A stretch of DNA of 64,000 nt from Xylona heveae TC161 (lineage: Eukaryota; Ascomycota; Xylonomycetes; Xylonales; Xylonaceae). Shown in pieces: positions 36,048 through 50,029 of the stretch. The notes under the pieces were generated by a model. The model was given only the letters and a program-made list of their open reading frames with translations, searched no databases and had not been told where the DNA came from. Location: assembly GCF_001619985.1 (NCBI RefSeq), contig NW_017264201.1, positions 1,054,001 through 1,118,000 on the forward strand, written 5' to 3'. The position numbers and the translations under genes are program-made. Position 1 is the first letter of the stretch; every line of letters starts with the position of its first letter.

Positions 36048-37592
36048 ATGACAGCTGGCGATAGTTTTCAGGCCCGCTCGGAGTCGACGACACTCCCGAG
36101 TTCGTCAACCGCACGAGCGGCTCCTTATCCAGTCGTCCACAAGCTCAGAACGGACATGGCTGCACCCCCGCCAACGCAGGCCCGTCCGGTCGCTCCTCAT
36201 GAACCCTCAGGCAACCCCATGAGTAACCGATTGGAGCTCTCTCCAGCGCCATCAGGACACGTCCTGAAGACAGCTATCCCGGGCCCGCCTCGTCGGAGAT
36301 CGTCTAAAGGAGCGGGACCAACTGTACTGAAGAGAGCAGTGTCGACTCCCAATGTTCGCGCGTTGGCATCAGCAGATTCATCGAGCCTTCCGAGCTCCGC
36401 AGATAAGCGACGGAATAAGTTGGGTTACCACCGGACATCAGTTGCATGCGGTGAGTTGTAAATGGCCAGCATCGCATTTGTCCCCCTCTTGCCGTTACTG
36501 ACCATTCTCTTCAGGTCATTGCCGAAGGCGGAAGATAAGGTGTCTGCTTGCGTTAGATGACCCGCAAGGGCGTTGCTCAAATTGCATTCGCCTCAAGAAG
36601 GAGTGCAATTTCTTCCCAGTCGACCAGCAGCCGCAGGAGAGACGACAAAGGACGGGATCGAAAATTGATGCAATCTCAGCTGAGGCATCCACCTCCTCAT
36701 CCCCTTCACCAACCTTGGCGACGGGGCCCACGCTCGACCAGGTCGGTGTGTTTCCTCAGTATTCGCCTGTTCCTTTGGATTCGCGTCAGAGCATGCTCTC
36801 GACCAGCGGGGTGAGCGGCATGGCTTCTCGAACTGGTATGCGTCACTTCGAATTCGTCTCCAAAATCAGTATTGCCGGGACCTTTTTGAATTTTTATCTG
36901 ACTTTTGATTAGCTCCTTTGGTCCCACGTTCGTCTTTTGATTATGCCTCTGACGTAGAGAGAGCGCCGCAATGGGAGACCTCTCCACTTGTGCAGCAATC
37001 GCCAGGAGGTATCGGGAAGCAGATGATGGAGGAACCTTCAACTTCATACTGGCGGCTCACGGACCCTGCTGTTGCGACCGGCTTTACCCCGTTTGACCTC
37101 TCTCCGAGCGTCAATCAACCCGTATACCCATCTTCTAGCGCTGGGATGTTTCCTTCTGAAGTGACTGGCACAGAGAGTGTTTGGCCAATGCCAACGAGAT
37201 CTCTCTCGTTTGATCAAGTAAACACGCTTCCTCAGGTTAACTCTGGATTTCAGCCTTTTCGACCTAGTGTCCCGCGGAGGATCCCTACGGACCCACCTTC
37301 GCTTGACACAAGCAACACGCCTTCGACTGACTCCATAGGCGATCCGACCTCTGCAACAATGACGGCAGCTCCTAGCTCTCATCCAATGCAAGCATTTGGG
37401 TACCCTACAGGCTGGGGAGGGTTCCCGGGTCATACCGCAGGCGCCATGGCCCGAAAATTTCCCGATGGTTTCAATGGTTGGTACGGCGACTCTGCACCTC
37501 TGGCCCAGGTTCAAGAGGAAGACAGCGGGCCACCATATATGAACGGCGTTCCACCTTCTTTCTTTCCAGCCGATCAATATAATCCTGGATGA
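36048..37592 (+). CDS. Zn(II)2Cys6 fungal transcription factor
   Basis: Three exons, 36048-36450, 36515-36835 and 36913-37592, join to 467 residues through introns of 64 and 77 nt. The zinc cluster follows C-X2-C-X6-C-X10-C-X2-C-X6-C: Cys134, 137, 144, 155, 158 and 165 (CGHCRRRKIRC, then CSNCIRLKKEC). The first intron falls within the codon just after Cys134. N-terminal residues 1-125 are Ser/Pro/Ala-rich and disordered; a basic KRRNKLGYHRTS precedes the cluster. The region after residue 175 is Ser/Pro/Gly-rich with no sign of the large fungal middle-homology domain, so this is a short-form regulator. An upstream frame extension exists but lacks an ATG, so the ATG at 36048 was chosen; an internal Met at MAAPPP is an alternative. 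Target genes are unknown, and no biosynthetic cluster lies beside it. Confidence 0.9.
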
Positions 37593-40500
37593 TCTAGGCC
37601 CTGTCGGCTGGACTCCAGTAAAAGAAGTCTCCTTCTTGAGGCTCAACTTTCTCGGCGCACAAATCTCACAAGTATGACATTGAGGATTTTTGGGCCAAGG
37701 AAAAAGCCATCTCGTTTGTGAGAAATCATTCAAAGGCGACTGGAATGGCTTACTGGGACGAATTGACAATTGCATGGCAAGAACAGACCCCTCATCTTGT
37801 ACCTGAGTTCTGAGGCTCAGTGGTCAAAGTTCTTGAATGCGACATTGTACGGCTTACGAATTCTATGGCATTGGGCGTTTTGCTTGGTTACGATACGGTT
37901 AAAGGTCCTGCATCATATCATCTTCGATGCGGCGGATTCAATTGAAGGAAAGGGACTGGGAGCTGGGCTTTTAACTTTTCTATTCTACTTCACCTGTATT
38001 TTTTTCAGATCCTTGGTGTTACGTTTCGGAGAGAACCGGGCAACAAGTGGTTCTCGGATGTCCAACGGCGCCTGCTATTTTTCGCGCTTAGAGTCTTGAA
38101 ATTTTCCTTGCTGGCTCTCGAGCGTCTGCTTGGGTACAGCTTGACATGTGGTGGAACAAGGTAATCTTGCAAAGGTATCAGAATAGATGATTCTGTGTGT
38201 TCATCATTTCAACGGCATTTTCCACCCAAAACATATTGTACAGTATTATTATAATTTGTCCAAAAACGTTCCGTCCGATTCGGTGGTATATTAGCAGGGT
38301 ACTCTAGCAGCCCTCAGTTTGCAGTATGACTGCCAACAAATTGATTTGTTTATTCTCATAAGTTCAGGATAACATCGCTTCTTCTTCTTCTTCTTCTTCT
38401 TCTCATCCTCTCCATCTTGCATGTCACTTATTGCTCGCACTGTTCCTTGGTTTTCTTTGTCGCGCGATGACTTCTTGCCACTGTCTAAGAGCCTGCATTG
38501 TTTGGCCAAGGGTGCATTCAGAGGGTAGATTGGCCGGAGATATGCTAAGCGGGGGCTTTCCAGATCTACCGTCTACCGTCTTCCCATCTCTCACCCTACA
38601 AATGCAATCTCTAGGGTACTCAGGCCATCAAATCCGAAAGCCAGTCCGGTTTGCATTTGGATTGCTCCATGCTCCTTCCTTCTATTTGCAAGTCAGACGA
38701 AGAAATCAATGGATTATCTCTATGAGTCCTTTTCTCGATGCTTGGGTCTTCTCTAATAAGCCACCCCGGGAGCGCAGGAGAAAGCTTACAGATTGGGAAA
38801 TCTAAGATTCTGCATAAAAGGGCGAGTATACATTGACATCAATTTTCTTTCTACATCAGAGTTTTGATTGTCCTCTCCTCCCAGATCATTGTCGAATCTC
38901 GGCAGGTTGCCGTGCAGCGCTGGAATGTGACCAGATGTCCTCTGATTGATGGAGGTGTTGCTTATATTGAGCGTTGCTCAAGGAGCTTACGACTCATTCG
39001 TTCCAGTCCTTGCTCAGTGATCATGCTCGGCAATGCAGCGCATACAGGTGTTTCTTCTTCACGTCGTGAGAAGGAAAGGGAGATCAAGACTCTATGACCG
39101 AAAACACCTGAGATACGAAGTCTTGACGAGAATTTCTAAGAATTCTGCTTCATACGCAAGAGTTTCTTTTTTTTTTTTAATTCACCTCTCACGACATGCT
39201 GATAATATCTCGTTGAATGAGATATCGTCATGCTTCTTGTCCCACCAGTGTTTGCCAGGATTATCGATCCCGATGTTTCATATTTGCGACAGGCCAGATG
39301 GCCAGATCAAGTTATTGAAATAGTCAAAGCGGCATCATATCATGATATGTTCCCCAATTGTTAGTATCTACCACTAGTTCTCTTGCAGTCTTACCTAATT
39401 TCACAGATCGGCATAGTACATCTCCTCGAGAGATTTCATAGGCTCTTCTTACCATTATTTTTTTTGAGTACCTGTGGGCAAGATATCGGACCACGAGGAC
39501 TTAGGTGCATTTAATCTAAGTTACATGGTATCCTGTTGCTGTCAAGGTTTGTTATCTTCTGACAGTTCATAAATTTGGGTGTGGCTAACAAATTAGATGA
39601 GATGTTGATGCAACCTGGTCCTCGATTCATAAACAAACCTTACCTCGAATCGACTCTCCACCCTTCAAAGAGCGTATTGTTAAGAATAACTTACACTAAC
39701 AAAACCAGCCTTGACTGGTTTTGCGCTTGTATGAGCATCTAGTATATCATCAAATATAGCAGCCGAGATGCAAAGCCAAGGCTCTTGTCTCACTCATTGT
39801 CATGTCGGACCGTTCCGCGCCACCAGTCAATGAGAAAGCAGATGGCTTAACCTCGATTCCTCTCATCCCCCCTACGTCTTAAATACCATCTCATTGACGC
39901 ATTGTGTTCGCTGACACGCGTTTGTTGAATATTGCAATGGCTTCAAAAGCGTCCGAGACGGATCTTCTTTTGGCGATGTGCTGCTGCAAAATCTCACTAT
40001 GATCTCAATTTGAGGAACTATCAACAGTGTTTCGGCAGTATGATCAAAACCTGGGCTTTATTGTGCGATTTTCAGTGTATCCAAGAGGATGCACAAGCCA
40101 CAATCTGGATCTCCGGGACCCTTCTACCCGGCTTGGTTTCTGAGATGACGCCACCAACTTGCTCGACAAAATTTCTGAGGCAAGGGAACCAAGCAAAAAT
40201 CCTTCCAGAATGCCTGTCTCTACCATACAGTACATAATTTAGAAAGCTTGCTCCAATGCTCAACTTTTCTATGCCAAATAAGAGCATCAGAGTAAAATAA
40301 AATGCAGAAGTTTTGGCATATTTTGCGAGTCGCAATGTCAAAGATAATGACAGACGAGAGACCAGAGTATTTGCGACTTCGAAATGCATCAGGCATTTCA
40401 CTTGACCGACCGCGTCAGAAGCTCTCAAAAATCGGCAATGAATGCAATTAGGAAACTGTTTTATAAGTACGTTTGCTGCAACAAACAAATCACGCCTGAA

Positions 40501-43500
40501 TGCACTGTTTTTGCAACAGCAATGCCGTGATTTCTTATCGCATTGCGCCACCTTTATCTCGAACGAAGGACTACGGAGTATGCGCTCGGGAAGATAGGGA
40601 TGACAACATCTTTGCAGGCTGCGATTTCAAACAGCCAGGCTTGGTTTAGCTCGAAAAAGGATCTCAAGGGCCTTCCTATATAGTTTCCCATATCTACGAA
40701 AGATCAATCTGTGGCTTCTGACTCGCTGCTCTGCAGCCTTCACCGCTGCGTATCGCTGGCTCTGGTTCGCTTCAAGTCCCTGTAGCGATTGTCAGGAACC
40801 CGAGCAGCGATAAATTGTTTGGCAGCCCTATCTCTGGGCTCTGCCCGTCTGACCAGCGTGCATTAATTCTCTTATCTCAAGACGACAGTACGCCGATATG
40901 CCTGTTTTTAAAGTAGCTGGGCACCCACCTCAGAGAATGCTGAAAATGGTTGATGTGCGCACGAAACTCGACTGAAACCAGCCTCACTTGCAACAACGCG
41001 ACCACGTTCGATTGATCTCTGACGTACGCCAACAACCGAAATGCGGGAATGCAACTAGTGTTCAAGATAATGTCACTACCGGAGCTTTAGTCATTGAGAT
41101 GGCCTTCTATCAGGAGACTTCACAGCCATCACTACCGCGATAATTCGACCATCGAGGGGCACGTGGGAAGCCAAAACAATAGACTACAATGACTGCATTA
41201 GGCGGAGAATAAGGCAAAACCTCCGATTGCGACAGATCGCTTTACTCTATATTCAGACCCTTAGGCACCGCAACTACCGCCCGAGGTTGACAGAGAGAAC
41301 CCCGCGTCTCAGGTCCCTTATCCCCCACAGTACCTCTGTACTTGCTCTCCGACCACAAAAGAATCCGGCGAAGTCTATCTTGCTATACTATTTACGCGAA
41401 AGGATTATACTTGGAATCTCTGAAATCGCCTACCTTGCGTTGCCCGTGGGGGCTCACTCGAGTGGGTTCTCTCCGACTCCCCACAGAGTAAGCAAGAGTT
41501 GCTCAGAGAGGGTCAGTTTCGAACCACCCGTCGCATCCAAGGATGCGATGAATTACGCGGCAACAAAATGGAATCGCAGGTTACGCCTATCGAATCCACC
41601 GTCTAGCCGTCCGCATCCTCGAAGTCCACTATCTGTATGAGGAAACTGGACAGAAGTTGTTATGGGTTGAGAACATACGCAAGTCTACGCACGAGAAATT
41701 GGTAAGCCTGCGCAAGCCGACAATACGCCTGAAGAGCTTCCCAACCGAGGGTGGAACAGATATTCTTGCCAAGCCTCCAACAAATAATTGTCTGGGCATA
41801 TTTGGTAGCTTTGCTAGCAACAGCACGCCTATCAGAGGCGTCTCTGAAGCTTATTGCCAAAGCGTTTGGGTTCAGAAAAGATGGACATGTCTCGCTTCCG
41901 ATTCGCCTGTGACATCAACCGCCCTCGACCCTCCTCTTCGCGGACAGATCGGAGTTACATGTGATTGTCGAGTCAAACCCGGCTCGGTCGTGCGGAATGG
42001 CATTTATCGGCATTGGCATATTTGGTCGCCCTTGAACTAGAATAAATGTTCTTGCGACAACAAGACGCGTATCACGTCCAGTCTGTCAAATACGAGTACT
42101 CTGTATCTCCGGCACATACATTTAGGGCGAAAGGATGGAAGGAGGCAAGAGATCGTTACTCTCACTCTCCGTGGCAACGTACATCAATTGACTCGTCCTG
42201 ATTTGTGCCATGCTCACGACCCCTTGGCTAAAGTAAGTTCTTCCGCGTCTGACTTTACCTCTTGGGGTAATTCAGCCGACGATAACGGTGGCTGCATTTT
42301 GTGCCTCAAGCTATTTTCGATCTAGCCAGCCAGCCCCTTGACGGATCGCTTACCGACCAGATCTAAGGTAGACCAGAAAGCCCGAAACAGCGGCGAACTT
42401 TTCAGCACACCAAGTTGTCCAAGAACTGCAATCCATCAGTCCTCGAGCTGCCAATGGCGTGGACACAGGCGGGAGGAGATGCGGGCTGGCGTCACCACTA
42501 TAATCAAATCGCTGAGAAACCGGAGCGGCGGTGTGTTGCTTCAACACAAAGCCAGTCCGTTCTTCGAGGCTTTTCCATCTTTGACGATTTCTCCGAATAC
42601 TTCTCGCCATCATTAAATCGCCACATCGCGTAACGGCCGAGGCAGACAGACCTCTACAAAGCCCCCGTATCGGACAAAATTCTGTCGATATCTGAAGAGC
42701 GCGAAACAGACAAGAATGTCAAGACAAGCTGTGAGAGTTTGGTGGGGGCCAAGTGACGCGCTCACGACCATTGAGCATGGTTTTGGACATGACCTTGGAT
42801 GGATACTGGGTATCAACTGGATACCTCCATACCCGCAGAGCAAGTTCGCGGGCCAATGCAGTGCGCGCAATTTGACCAACGAAGAAGGTCCCCCACTTGG
42901 GGGTTGATGATCCCTGATCCCAGTGTGACATGCTTCCACGCAGCGTCCGTGAGGTGAACTACAGTACAGCAAGTACGGTAGCTGGCTCAGGCGACAATGG
43001 AGCGTTTGGAGAGCCGACGCGTGCTTCTTGACCTGAGGTAACTTGCCTTTCGCCAAAATTGAAGGGGGAGCAGGGACTATGGGTGTTCGGCCGGCCAAGT
43101 CAAGCAAGCTAGTGTATCGGCATGCAACTCAGGTGGAAAGTCTAAGCAGTAACCATTTCAAAACAGGCTTACAGGTCGGCTTGGCACTTGCTGGCTAACA
43201 TGTCTACCCTGCATCTTGAAAAGCTAAAGGGTCTCGCTTAAGCGTTAAGCGAAGGCAGACGGATTTATCCGGCGGACCAGAAGTCTGGTCAGAATAGTGT
43301 TCGGAACAAATAGGGAGGCCAAGTCGGGAAACCCGTTTGGACGGCGGGAATTTCAGCATCAACGATGTAAAGTTAGTAGAATTCGCCTTAGCAGCTCAAC
43401 ACACAACTTCATTTGCATTTGCGCCCTATTTCTGAGGGCCACAGTGAGCAGATAAATTCGAACTGCAGAAGCCTTGAACCCAGAATAAAATTACGACAGA

Positions 43501-45834
43501 GTGAACGTGGTCGAGAATTCGAACGTATATCAATTTCAAGGGTGCATTTTCGCTGTACAGTGGCGCAAGAAGGGCCGAAGAGCACAATTGTTGGAGTGTT
43601 CCGATGAAACCAGGTGAGGAACAGAACGTGGAATGAGCAACCACGGATCAATGACAGAATGACCGAGGGTTCAATGGGTGGGAGCGAGAGCCAAAGCGAG
43701 AGCCAAGTCGAAAGGATGGCAGGGGCCAAAGGGGACTAAAATGCCACGCTGAGCGGACTTTCAGATGCTTCGAAACCTTCCATGACTCTTTCCCGCATAG
43801 GCCATGGTCGGTCGACTCAGCCAGTCATCTCGTTTCCTACACCCTCTCTTAGACGCACGAGTCGCCTTCTCTTTTTTTTTTTTTCGTCAGCGAAGCCGCT
43901 GGGGATATCAATAAGTCCGTTAGTTATGCAGGGTGCAGCTGGTAGGCACATGTGAGACGCTAGCCCCGATTGGTAGTCCCGTGTGGCGGGTCCGGGCTCA
44001 TGGCCCACGGTCCGCCATCATGGAATTTAGTGATGATGAGCGCTCGTTCGTTTACACTTGAAGCGTCATCGTTGGTGACGATCTGGGTACTGTGCGAGTC
44101 CACGTTAGAGCTGCGTAAGAGATCATCATTCTCCCTGTTCAATGCGGGTTTCCCCTCACGCTGCTGGATGATCATTATAGCCATGACATTTAAACATGGC
44201 CTCGTTCATGGTCGGCTCCTCGGTCGCATCCGGCATGGTTCCCGGCTACGGAGGACTACAGCCGGCGAGATTGGGCACTGTCGGCTACAAGGTTACAGGA
44301 TAGCCTGCATGCGAAGCCGGCCGAGGAACTTTGGACGTCGCGAGGAGAAAGTGAAAGCATGGAAAACAGTTTTCAGATGGACAGACGAGAGAAGAAGAAA
44401 AAAAAAAAAGAGAAAACGAGAAAAAGAAAAGGCCATGCATGCAAAGACAGGGAAAAATCGAAAAAAAGAAAAGGTTCGAGACTGGTCCACTACACATAAG
44501 GTGAGGGTCGCAGAAGACATCTGGACGAACCAAGGGCGTTGGAGCATTTACCAGGTCGAACAGTTGCAACAACAATTTTCTATTGAAGCGCGGTTCGACA
44601 AGGGGATGCTGCTTCCCTTCTACTCAGTGTCCGATGACGGGGGACGAGGGAGAGAGAGAGAGAGAGAGGGGCTCTGACCATCTGCACATGTGCTATTGGC
44701 TCTACTAACTAATGCTTGACAACGCTCGTGCGCGGCCGAAGCGTTCGTTCGACTCCGTCAGCTACCTTGCTTGATTCATCGGCCCGTCGCTGCTGGCTGT
44801 GGTGTCTGTCCGTCCGTCCCAAATGGAATAATGAAATTCTGCCCCCACCCATGCGACCTGCACTTGCTCCTCGCGCCTCTCGCTCCCACTTCGGTCTTCC
44901 ATAAACCTTGTTATCTTGTTATTACGTCCCAAGATTTTATTTTCTCTTTTGCTTTTTTTTTTTTTTTTTTTTTACTTTTGGTGGTGTCTCCCCTTGCCGA
45001 CAGAGGGCAGGTTTTGCAGTTGACAGGGATCAGACCAATGTATCCTTACCAGGGCGCATTTGGGCTGCTGCTGAACCTTTTTTTTTGCTTGGTGACGTTC
45101 TGGAATTGAGGGACCACCAAACGCCGTTGTCTGTTTGCTTACCAGCGGACGCTCATCATGCCAAATGGGCCCAAAGTGGAGTCAGCGGCGCATCTCGTTC
45201 CAGCATTAAAGTGCCGAGACGAGACCCTAATTGGGACGCCGATGCCAAATAATGCGGTTACGCATCGCAACCCCGTCTAGTCGTGGACGATGATTGCCGC
45301 CGTCTCCACGATAGTCGCTCGTCTCCTCCGTAGTTTGTTCGTTTGGGATGTACCGAGGAGGAGCGACAAAGAGACGGGGAGAGACCAAGAACGTCAGGAA
45401 CGGCGACGGGAACTGTAAGCAGGAAATCGTGTATAGTGATCCATACCGTACTACTCAACATATTGGCAAGGACGTTTGACCCACTACGGGGAGGTCATCA
45501 TCATTTGGGAACATTTAATTGTAGGATGGAGGAGACCAAACGGTCAACGCGCAAGTGGAGGAGAGAGAGAGGGGAAATTAGATGGTTTTTAGCTCTATTC
45601 GTTCTTGCCCTTCATCCTACGTACTTGATGCTTTCAGAGACGACGCTCCAGGGCCGCCGTAGCAACTCCGGGGTGCGATTATCTAGACTGAACATCGGAT
45701 GCGCTGGAGCGGCGCTGCTGGTCGTTGAGTCTCCACACATGACTAGTAACTCAACTCTTGTGCTTTCTTTCCTAGAATATCATGAGGGTAAACAATGGCT
45801 GGAGTTGGACACTTGAGGAGTTCTCTACCCTAGG

Positions 45835-46303
45835 TAAGTCCAAGTCTTCACATGTATGTCAAGGTCAAGTAGCGAATAGTAGAGACATCCTTTTCGTTCC
45901 TACATCGGCGAGATTGGACTCTTATTTCCCTTTACCTTTTTCTATTACTCTCCCACCTCTTCTTCTTCTTCGTCGTCCTCTTCGCCTCTCTGGCTACAAC
46001 ACCCTCGAGTCTAAATCTGTTCACTCTTATGGCACAACCCATTTCCGTACCATCAACGAAACCCAAAAGTTGCCCCCCCCCTCCCCCCCCCTCCCTCTTA
46101 GGCCCGACAAGTTCTCCCGCCACTCCCCACTAATCCCCCCTCCGTCCGTCGTGCTGTTCCCCTAGTTCGCTCGATGCTCCATTCCTTTTCGCCCCATCTC
46201 TCCAATCCCAGCGTGTCCCACAAGCCGCTGCCGGCCCTTTCGTTTGCTGGTTCTGCCACCGGCATACGCTGACTTGCGCCTGTACACACCCTCCCATTTA
46301 CAG
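45835..46303 (+). other. Possible intron in the areA 5' leader
   Basis: A consensus donor (CTAG/GTAAGTCC) at 45835, a branch-like GCTGAC near 46268 and an acceptor (TTTACAG) ending at 46303 could frame a 469-nt leader intron before the areA start at 46980. It contains the C-tract cluster at 46073-46095. Inference from signals alone; a transcript read would decide. Confidence 0.35.
46073..46095. repeat. C-tract cluster (G-quadruplex-capable on minus strand) in the areA leader region
   Basis: Two runs of nine C separated by a single T, followed by a CCC run, lie about 890 bp upstream of the areA start. The minus strand thus has enough adjacent G-runs to form a G-quadruplex; the sense RNA would be C-rich. 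Confidence 0.7.
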
Positions 46304-46979
46304 CGGAGTTACCTCACCTTACATCCCGTTCTACCTTTTGAAATGACCCACTTTGGCTTGAGAGCTGCATCGATCTGGGCCGTATACGACGACCCCGTAA
46401 CTGCTTGACTCCGAGCGACGCAAGTGGAAATCGACACACAAGAGCCACTACCGCATACTACTCATACCGCAGTACGTTGCCTGTGACTTTCTCCAACTTC
46501 ATCATCACATTCATCATTGCCATTCACCAATCTGTCACGGGCACTTCCAACCAATTCTCCTCCTGGTTCCTCTACCTTTTACTCGTCACGTTCATTGATC
46601 TTTTATTGGAATCTATTGATCAAACTTCGCTTGATCCACCTGACCTTGTTTCTCGGCTTCTCTCGAGCGAGTGACATCGCTAAGGAAACCCGTGCAGCGC
46701 CCCGCGAACGTCTCCCGTCGAGACATTTCCTGGACGATTGATCATACACCGCAGCTGGTACCCTCGTCCCCTTGACACTGTCTACCTTTGACAACCCTCT
46801 GTCTTACCTTTTTTTCCCTTGCGGTGGTCCCAGTTCGTGGCGCCTTTGGCTGTGCGTGACGTGCAAGACATCCAACGCCCATAAACAACGTCAGCGACAA
46901 TAGAGCAACGATCATCCTACAACCAGACGATCACGACGGCTTCCCCGAGGCTGCTTCCAATCATTCGCTCCATTCGGCC

Positions 46980-49900
46980 ATGACGGAGGCGCATTATGGA
47001 GAGCGTGGGGGCGCCCACCATGCCTCCACGCTCTTTGGCGGCTTTGATTCCACACCTTTTGGGGATCCTGCAGGTTCAGGCTCTCACTTCCTCGACATGT
47101 CCTCGGCCTCTCCTGCGCATCACCTTGTCAGCCACAGTCCGATCCAGGACTCATCTTTCCACGACGCCGAAACCTTTGAGCCGGAGAATAACCAGACGTC
47201 GAACACCGCCAACAAGCTGGATCTGCCAACGCAAGACTCGGCGGCTCGTCGAGAGCTGCTCACGCAGTCCTTCTTCCCGAGTTTGAAGGACGGCGCCTCT
47301 ACCCAAGACTCGGACAATCCGGAGGAGATGCGCAAAAAGGACCCATTGGGAACGCAGATTTGGAAGCTCTACAGCAGAGCGAAAACCCAGCTGCCAAACC
47401 AGGAGCGTATGGAAAATCTCACCTGGCGCATGATGGCCATGAATTTGAGGCGTAAGGAGATGGAATCTGCTCGGTAAGAAGCTACCCTTTCTTCCCTCTG
47501 TTCCCCCCATTCCTCCACACGGTCTGCCGTCAGCCCGATGAGCGCGGTCGCGATCCTCCAAAAAAAAAAAAGAGTCACTGAACGCAAGTCTATTAACACT
47601 TTTGGCTTTGGTTGAAGACGCCCCGGTGAAACACCGTCGTCGACAAGATCAGCTCCGCCGCCGCCGAGCGGAATCGCCCAGCAGTTGCGAAAATCGGCCG
47701 ACCAAACAGCGGAGCAGGCGGCCAACGAGCTCGATACCATGAACATTGATGATTTCATTCTTCCTTCTTCGGTGGGTTCGCCTGCCGGTTTAACACCTTC
47801 GCCGCCTCCAGAATTGGCATCATCGTCAAACGCCATCGCTTCGGCCATTCCCATCAAGGCCAGAAAAGAGTCACAGGAGCAACAGGCGGCAGCGGCAGCG
47901 CAACTCCCACCTGCGTCCGCTCCGGTGCCTCCTCATCACTTCCACAAGAACGAAGGCGAGTTTGGCTATGTGCAGCGCTCCGTGCGCAAGACGAGCATTG
48001 ACGAGCGAAGAGTGAGTTTCACCTACCTGTGCCTTGCCCCTCTGAAAAACGGACTTTCAAAACGAGAAACGGAAGGGAGGGGTTTCAAAATAAATAAATT
48101 AAAAAAGACAACTGTGTGCTGACTGAATATTATCTGCAACAGCCAAGAAAACGCCCCGCCGATTTCTCTCCTCAGGTTCCTCCCGTTAACGGCATTACCA
48201 TCCCGCACGACCCTGAGCTGGAGGCCGGGTTGCACAACTACTCCCTTGACCACACTCACCCAGCGCCGTTCACTCAGCACGGCCCGGCACACCCTCAGGT
48301 TCCGTTCGGTTTGGACACATACAATGTGGATCACGACCCAATCATCACCTCGGCGGGGCCATTCCAGCAAAACTTCGCCTTCTCTCCCACTGGATCTCCT
48401 CTGGTCAACCATGGTCCCTTTTCTGTCCATGGAAATGGAGCCATTGCATCCTCGCTCAACTCTGCCGACTTTTACTCTCCTCCTGGTTCCGCCTATCATT
48501 CCACCGCCTCAACCCCGCAACCGATTCCCGAGGGCGAGCAAATGTATTTTGACCATGGTTCCATGGACATGCGCCGCCATCGTCAAATGCAAAGCTTTGG
48601 TGGTCACCCGAGCAGACCGTCGGCAATGTCCAGCTCTATGCCTCACCATTACATGTACGGGCCAGGAACCGACTCGTTGTTTGGCGCGGTTAGTGGACCA
48701 GATCCGACGCAAGGCCTGTTCTCGCTGTCTCATCAACAGCATGTCGATCCCTCGCATGTGTTGCACCCTGAATTCTCCAATGCTCGTTCGCCGGGAGTAG
48801 GCAGCATGCCTTCCCGTGGGGAGAACCTATTCAGCTTTGGCGCGGACTCTGACGACGAAGACGAGACGTCGGCGTTTGCCGACCGGGCGATGGCGATGTC
48901 CACGGACTTTTCGTCCAGTCTGGACGATGCCGCGTCACTTGATCTCTCGTCGAGCTTGCAATGGGACTCTAGCTTGCCGGGCCAATTCAGCACCACTGCT
49001 GCGCGGTATCCTGGCGGACCGCCCCGAAAGCAGGTCACCATTGGAGGCACAGAGATGGTTTCATCGCCCCAGGACTGGAGCCAGCTGGGAAGCCTTGATC
49101 GGGGACACAATGCCTCAACATCTGTCAGCGACTTTCGCAGCCGTGGAACGGAGCAACGCAGGCAAAAGATCCCTCGCACGACGTCCACTCCCAATGCTGC
49201 TCAACTGTCGCAGGGTATCCAGCAGCAGCAACAGTCACGTTCATCACCGAACACCCCGCCCGGTTCGGGTTTCAGCTCCGCCGCGCCTTCGCGGCCTGGT
49301 AGCCCGACTGGTTCCAAGAGTGGAGACCAAAACGGTCAACCCACGACCTGTACCAACTGTCTCACGCAGACGACGCCGCTATGGCGGCGGAACCCGGAAG
49401 GTCACCCGCTCTGCAATGCATGCGGTCTCTTCCTCAAGCTTCACGGCGTGGTCCGACCGTTGTCGCTTAAAACGGACATTATCAAGAAGAGAAACCGAGG
49501 TAGCGGCAACGGCGTGGCTGTTGGCTCGGCATCGACGAGATCCTCGAAGAAGTCATCTCGGAAGAATTCATTGCAGCACACGCCCGCTGCAACGCCTACA
49601 TCGTCGGGCAAGGGCACCAGCGTTACCGGCTCGGAGTCACCGCCTGCCGCAAATGGAACGTCAACAGCAGGCAGCACACCGACAAATTTTGCCTCCTCTG
49701 GCAGCAAGGGCGGTGTGGTGCCCATTGCTGCAGCACCTCCCAAGACATCGGCTGGCACTGCACTGAACGCGGCCAGCAGCCGCACAGCGCCACCAAACGT
49801 TGCTCCCAAGCGACAGCGGCGGCACTCCAAGTCGCAAGAATCCGAAATGACTGACGCAGACACACCAGGGCTGCCGAGGGAACTATCACCGCTAGCCCCG

Positions 49901-50029
49901 TCGACGACCTCGTCCCTAGGAGGACACTCGGGCCAGACACATTCAATGATGACTGGTCTCTCGCCAGCGATCACCAGCGGTGGCACTACCGGCCCGCAGG
50001 AATGGGAATGGCTCACCATGAGTTTGTGA
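46980..50029 (+). CDS. areA: AreA/NIT2-type GATA transcription factor of nitrogen metabolism
   Basis: Three exons, 46980-47473, 47618-48011 and 48143-50029, join to 924 residues. Near residues 120-160 is the AreA N-terminal motif [19 protein letters not shown] with [13 protein letters not shown] (DUF1752 region). The single GATA finger is C-X2-C-X17-C-X2-C: Cys699, 702, 720 and 723, with [18 protein letters not shown] and the basic tail [12 protein letters not shown]. The extreme C-terminus, [10 protein letters not shown], is the conserved peptide bound by the co-repressor NmrA. The rest is Ser/Pro/Gln-rich and disordered. Family knowledge: AreA binds HGATAR sites and activates use of non-preferred nitrogen sources when ammonium and glutamine are low; its activity is set by NmrA, nuclear export and mRNA stability through the 3' UTR. 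Introns are 144 and 131 nt. The leader upstream is long and pyrimidine-rich. Confidence 0.97.

Larger units (their letters stand above)
37593..46979. other. Gene-poor region upstream of areA, including its leader
   Basis: About 9.4 kb with no gene I can support. Features are a CTT array (38378-38403), a TACGGAGTA copy (40572-40580), a GA array near 44650-44668 and a T-run near 44950-44972. From about 45300 to 46979 the sequence is pyrimidine-rich and probably areA promoter plus leader. Reading frames at 41227-41640, 42613-43107 and 43970-44677 have no recognised motifs and look like chance. Confidence 0.55.

Noticed and set aside
42613-43107. 164-codon minus-strand frame
   Set aside because: No motif, no plausible splice partners, and an equally long open frame on the other strand.
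43970-44677. 235-codon + strand frame ending in a Lys/Arg/Glu run
   Set aside because: The charged part is coded by purine-rich simple sequence, and the first half has no recognised domain.
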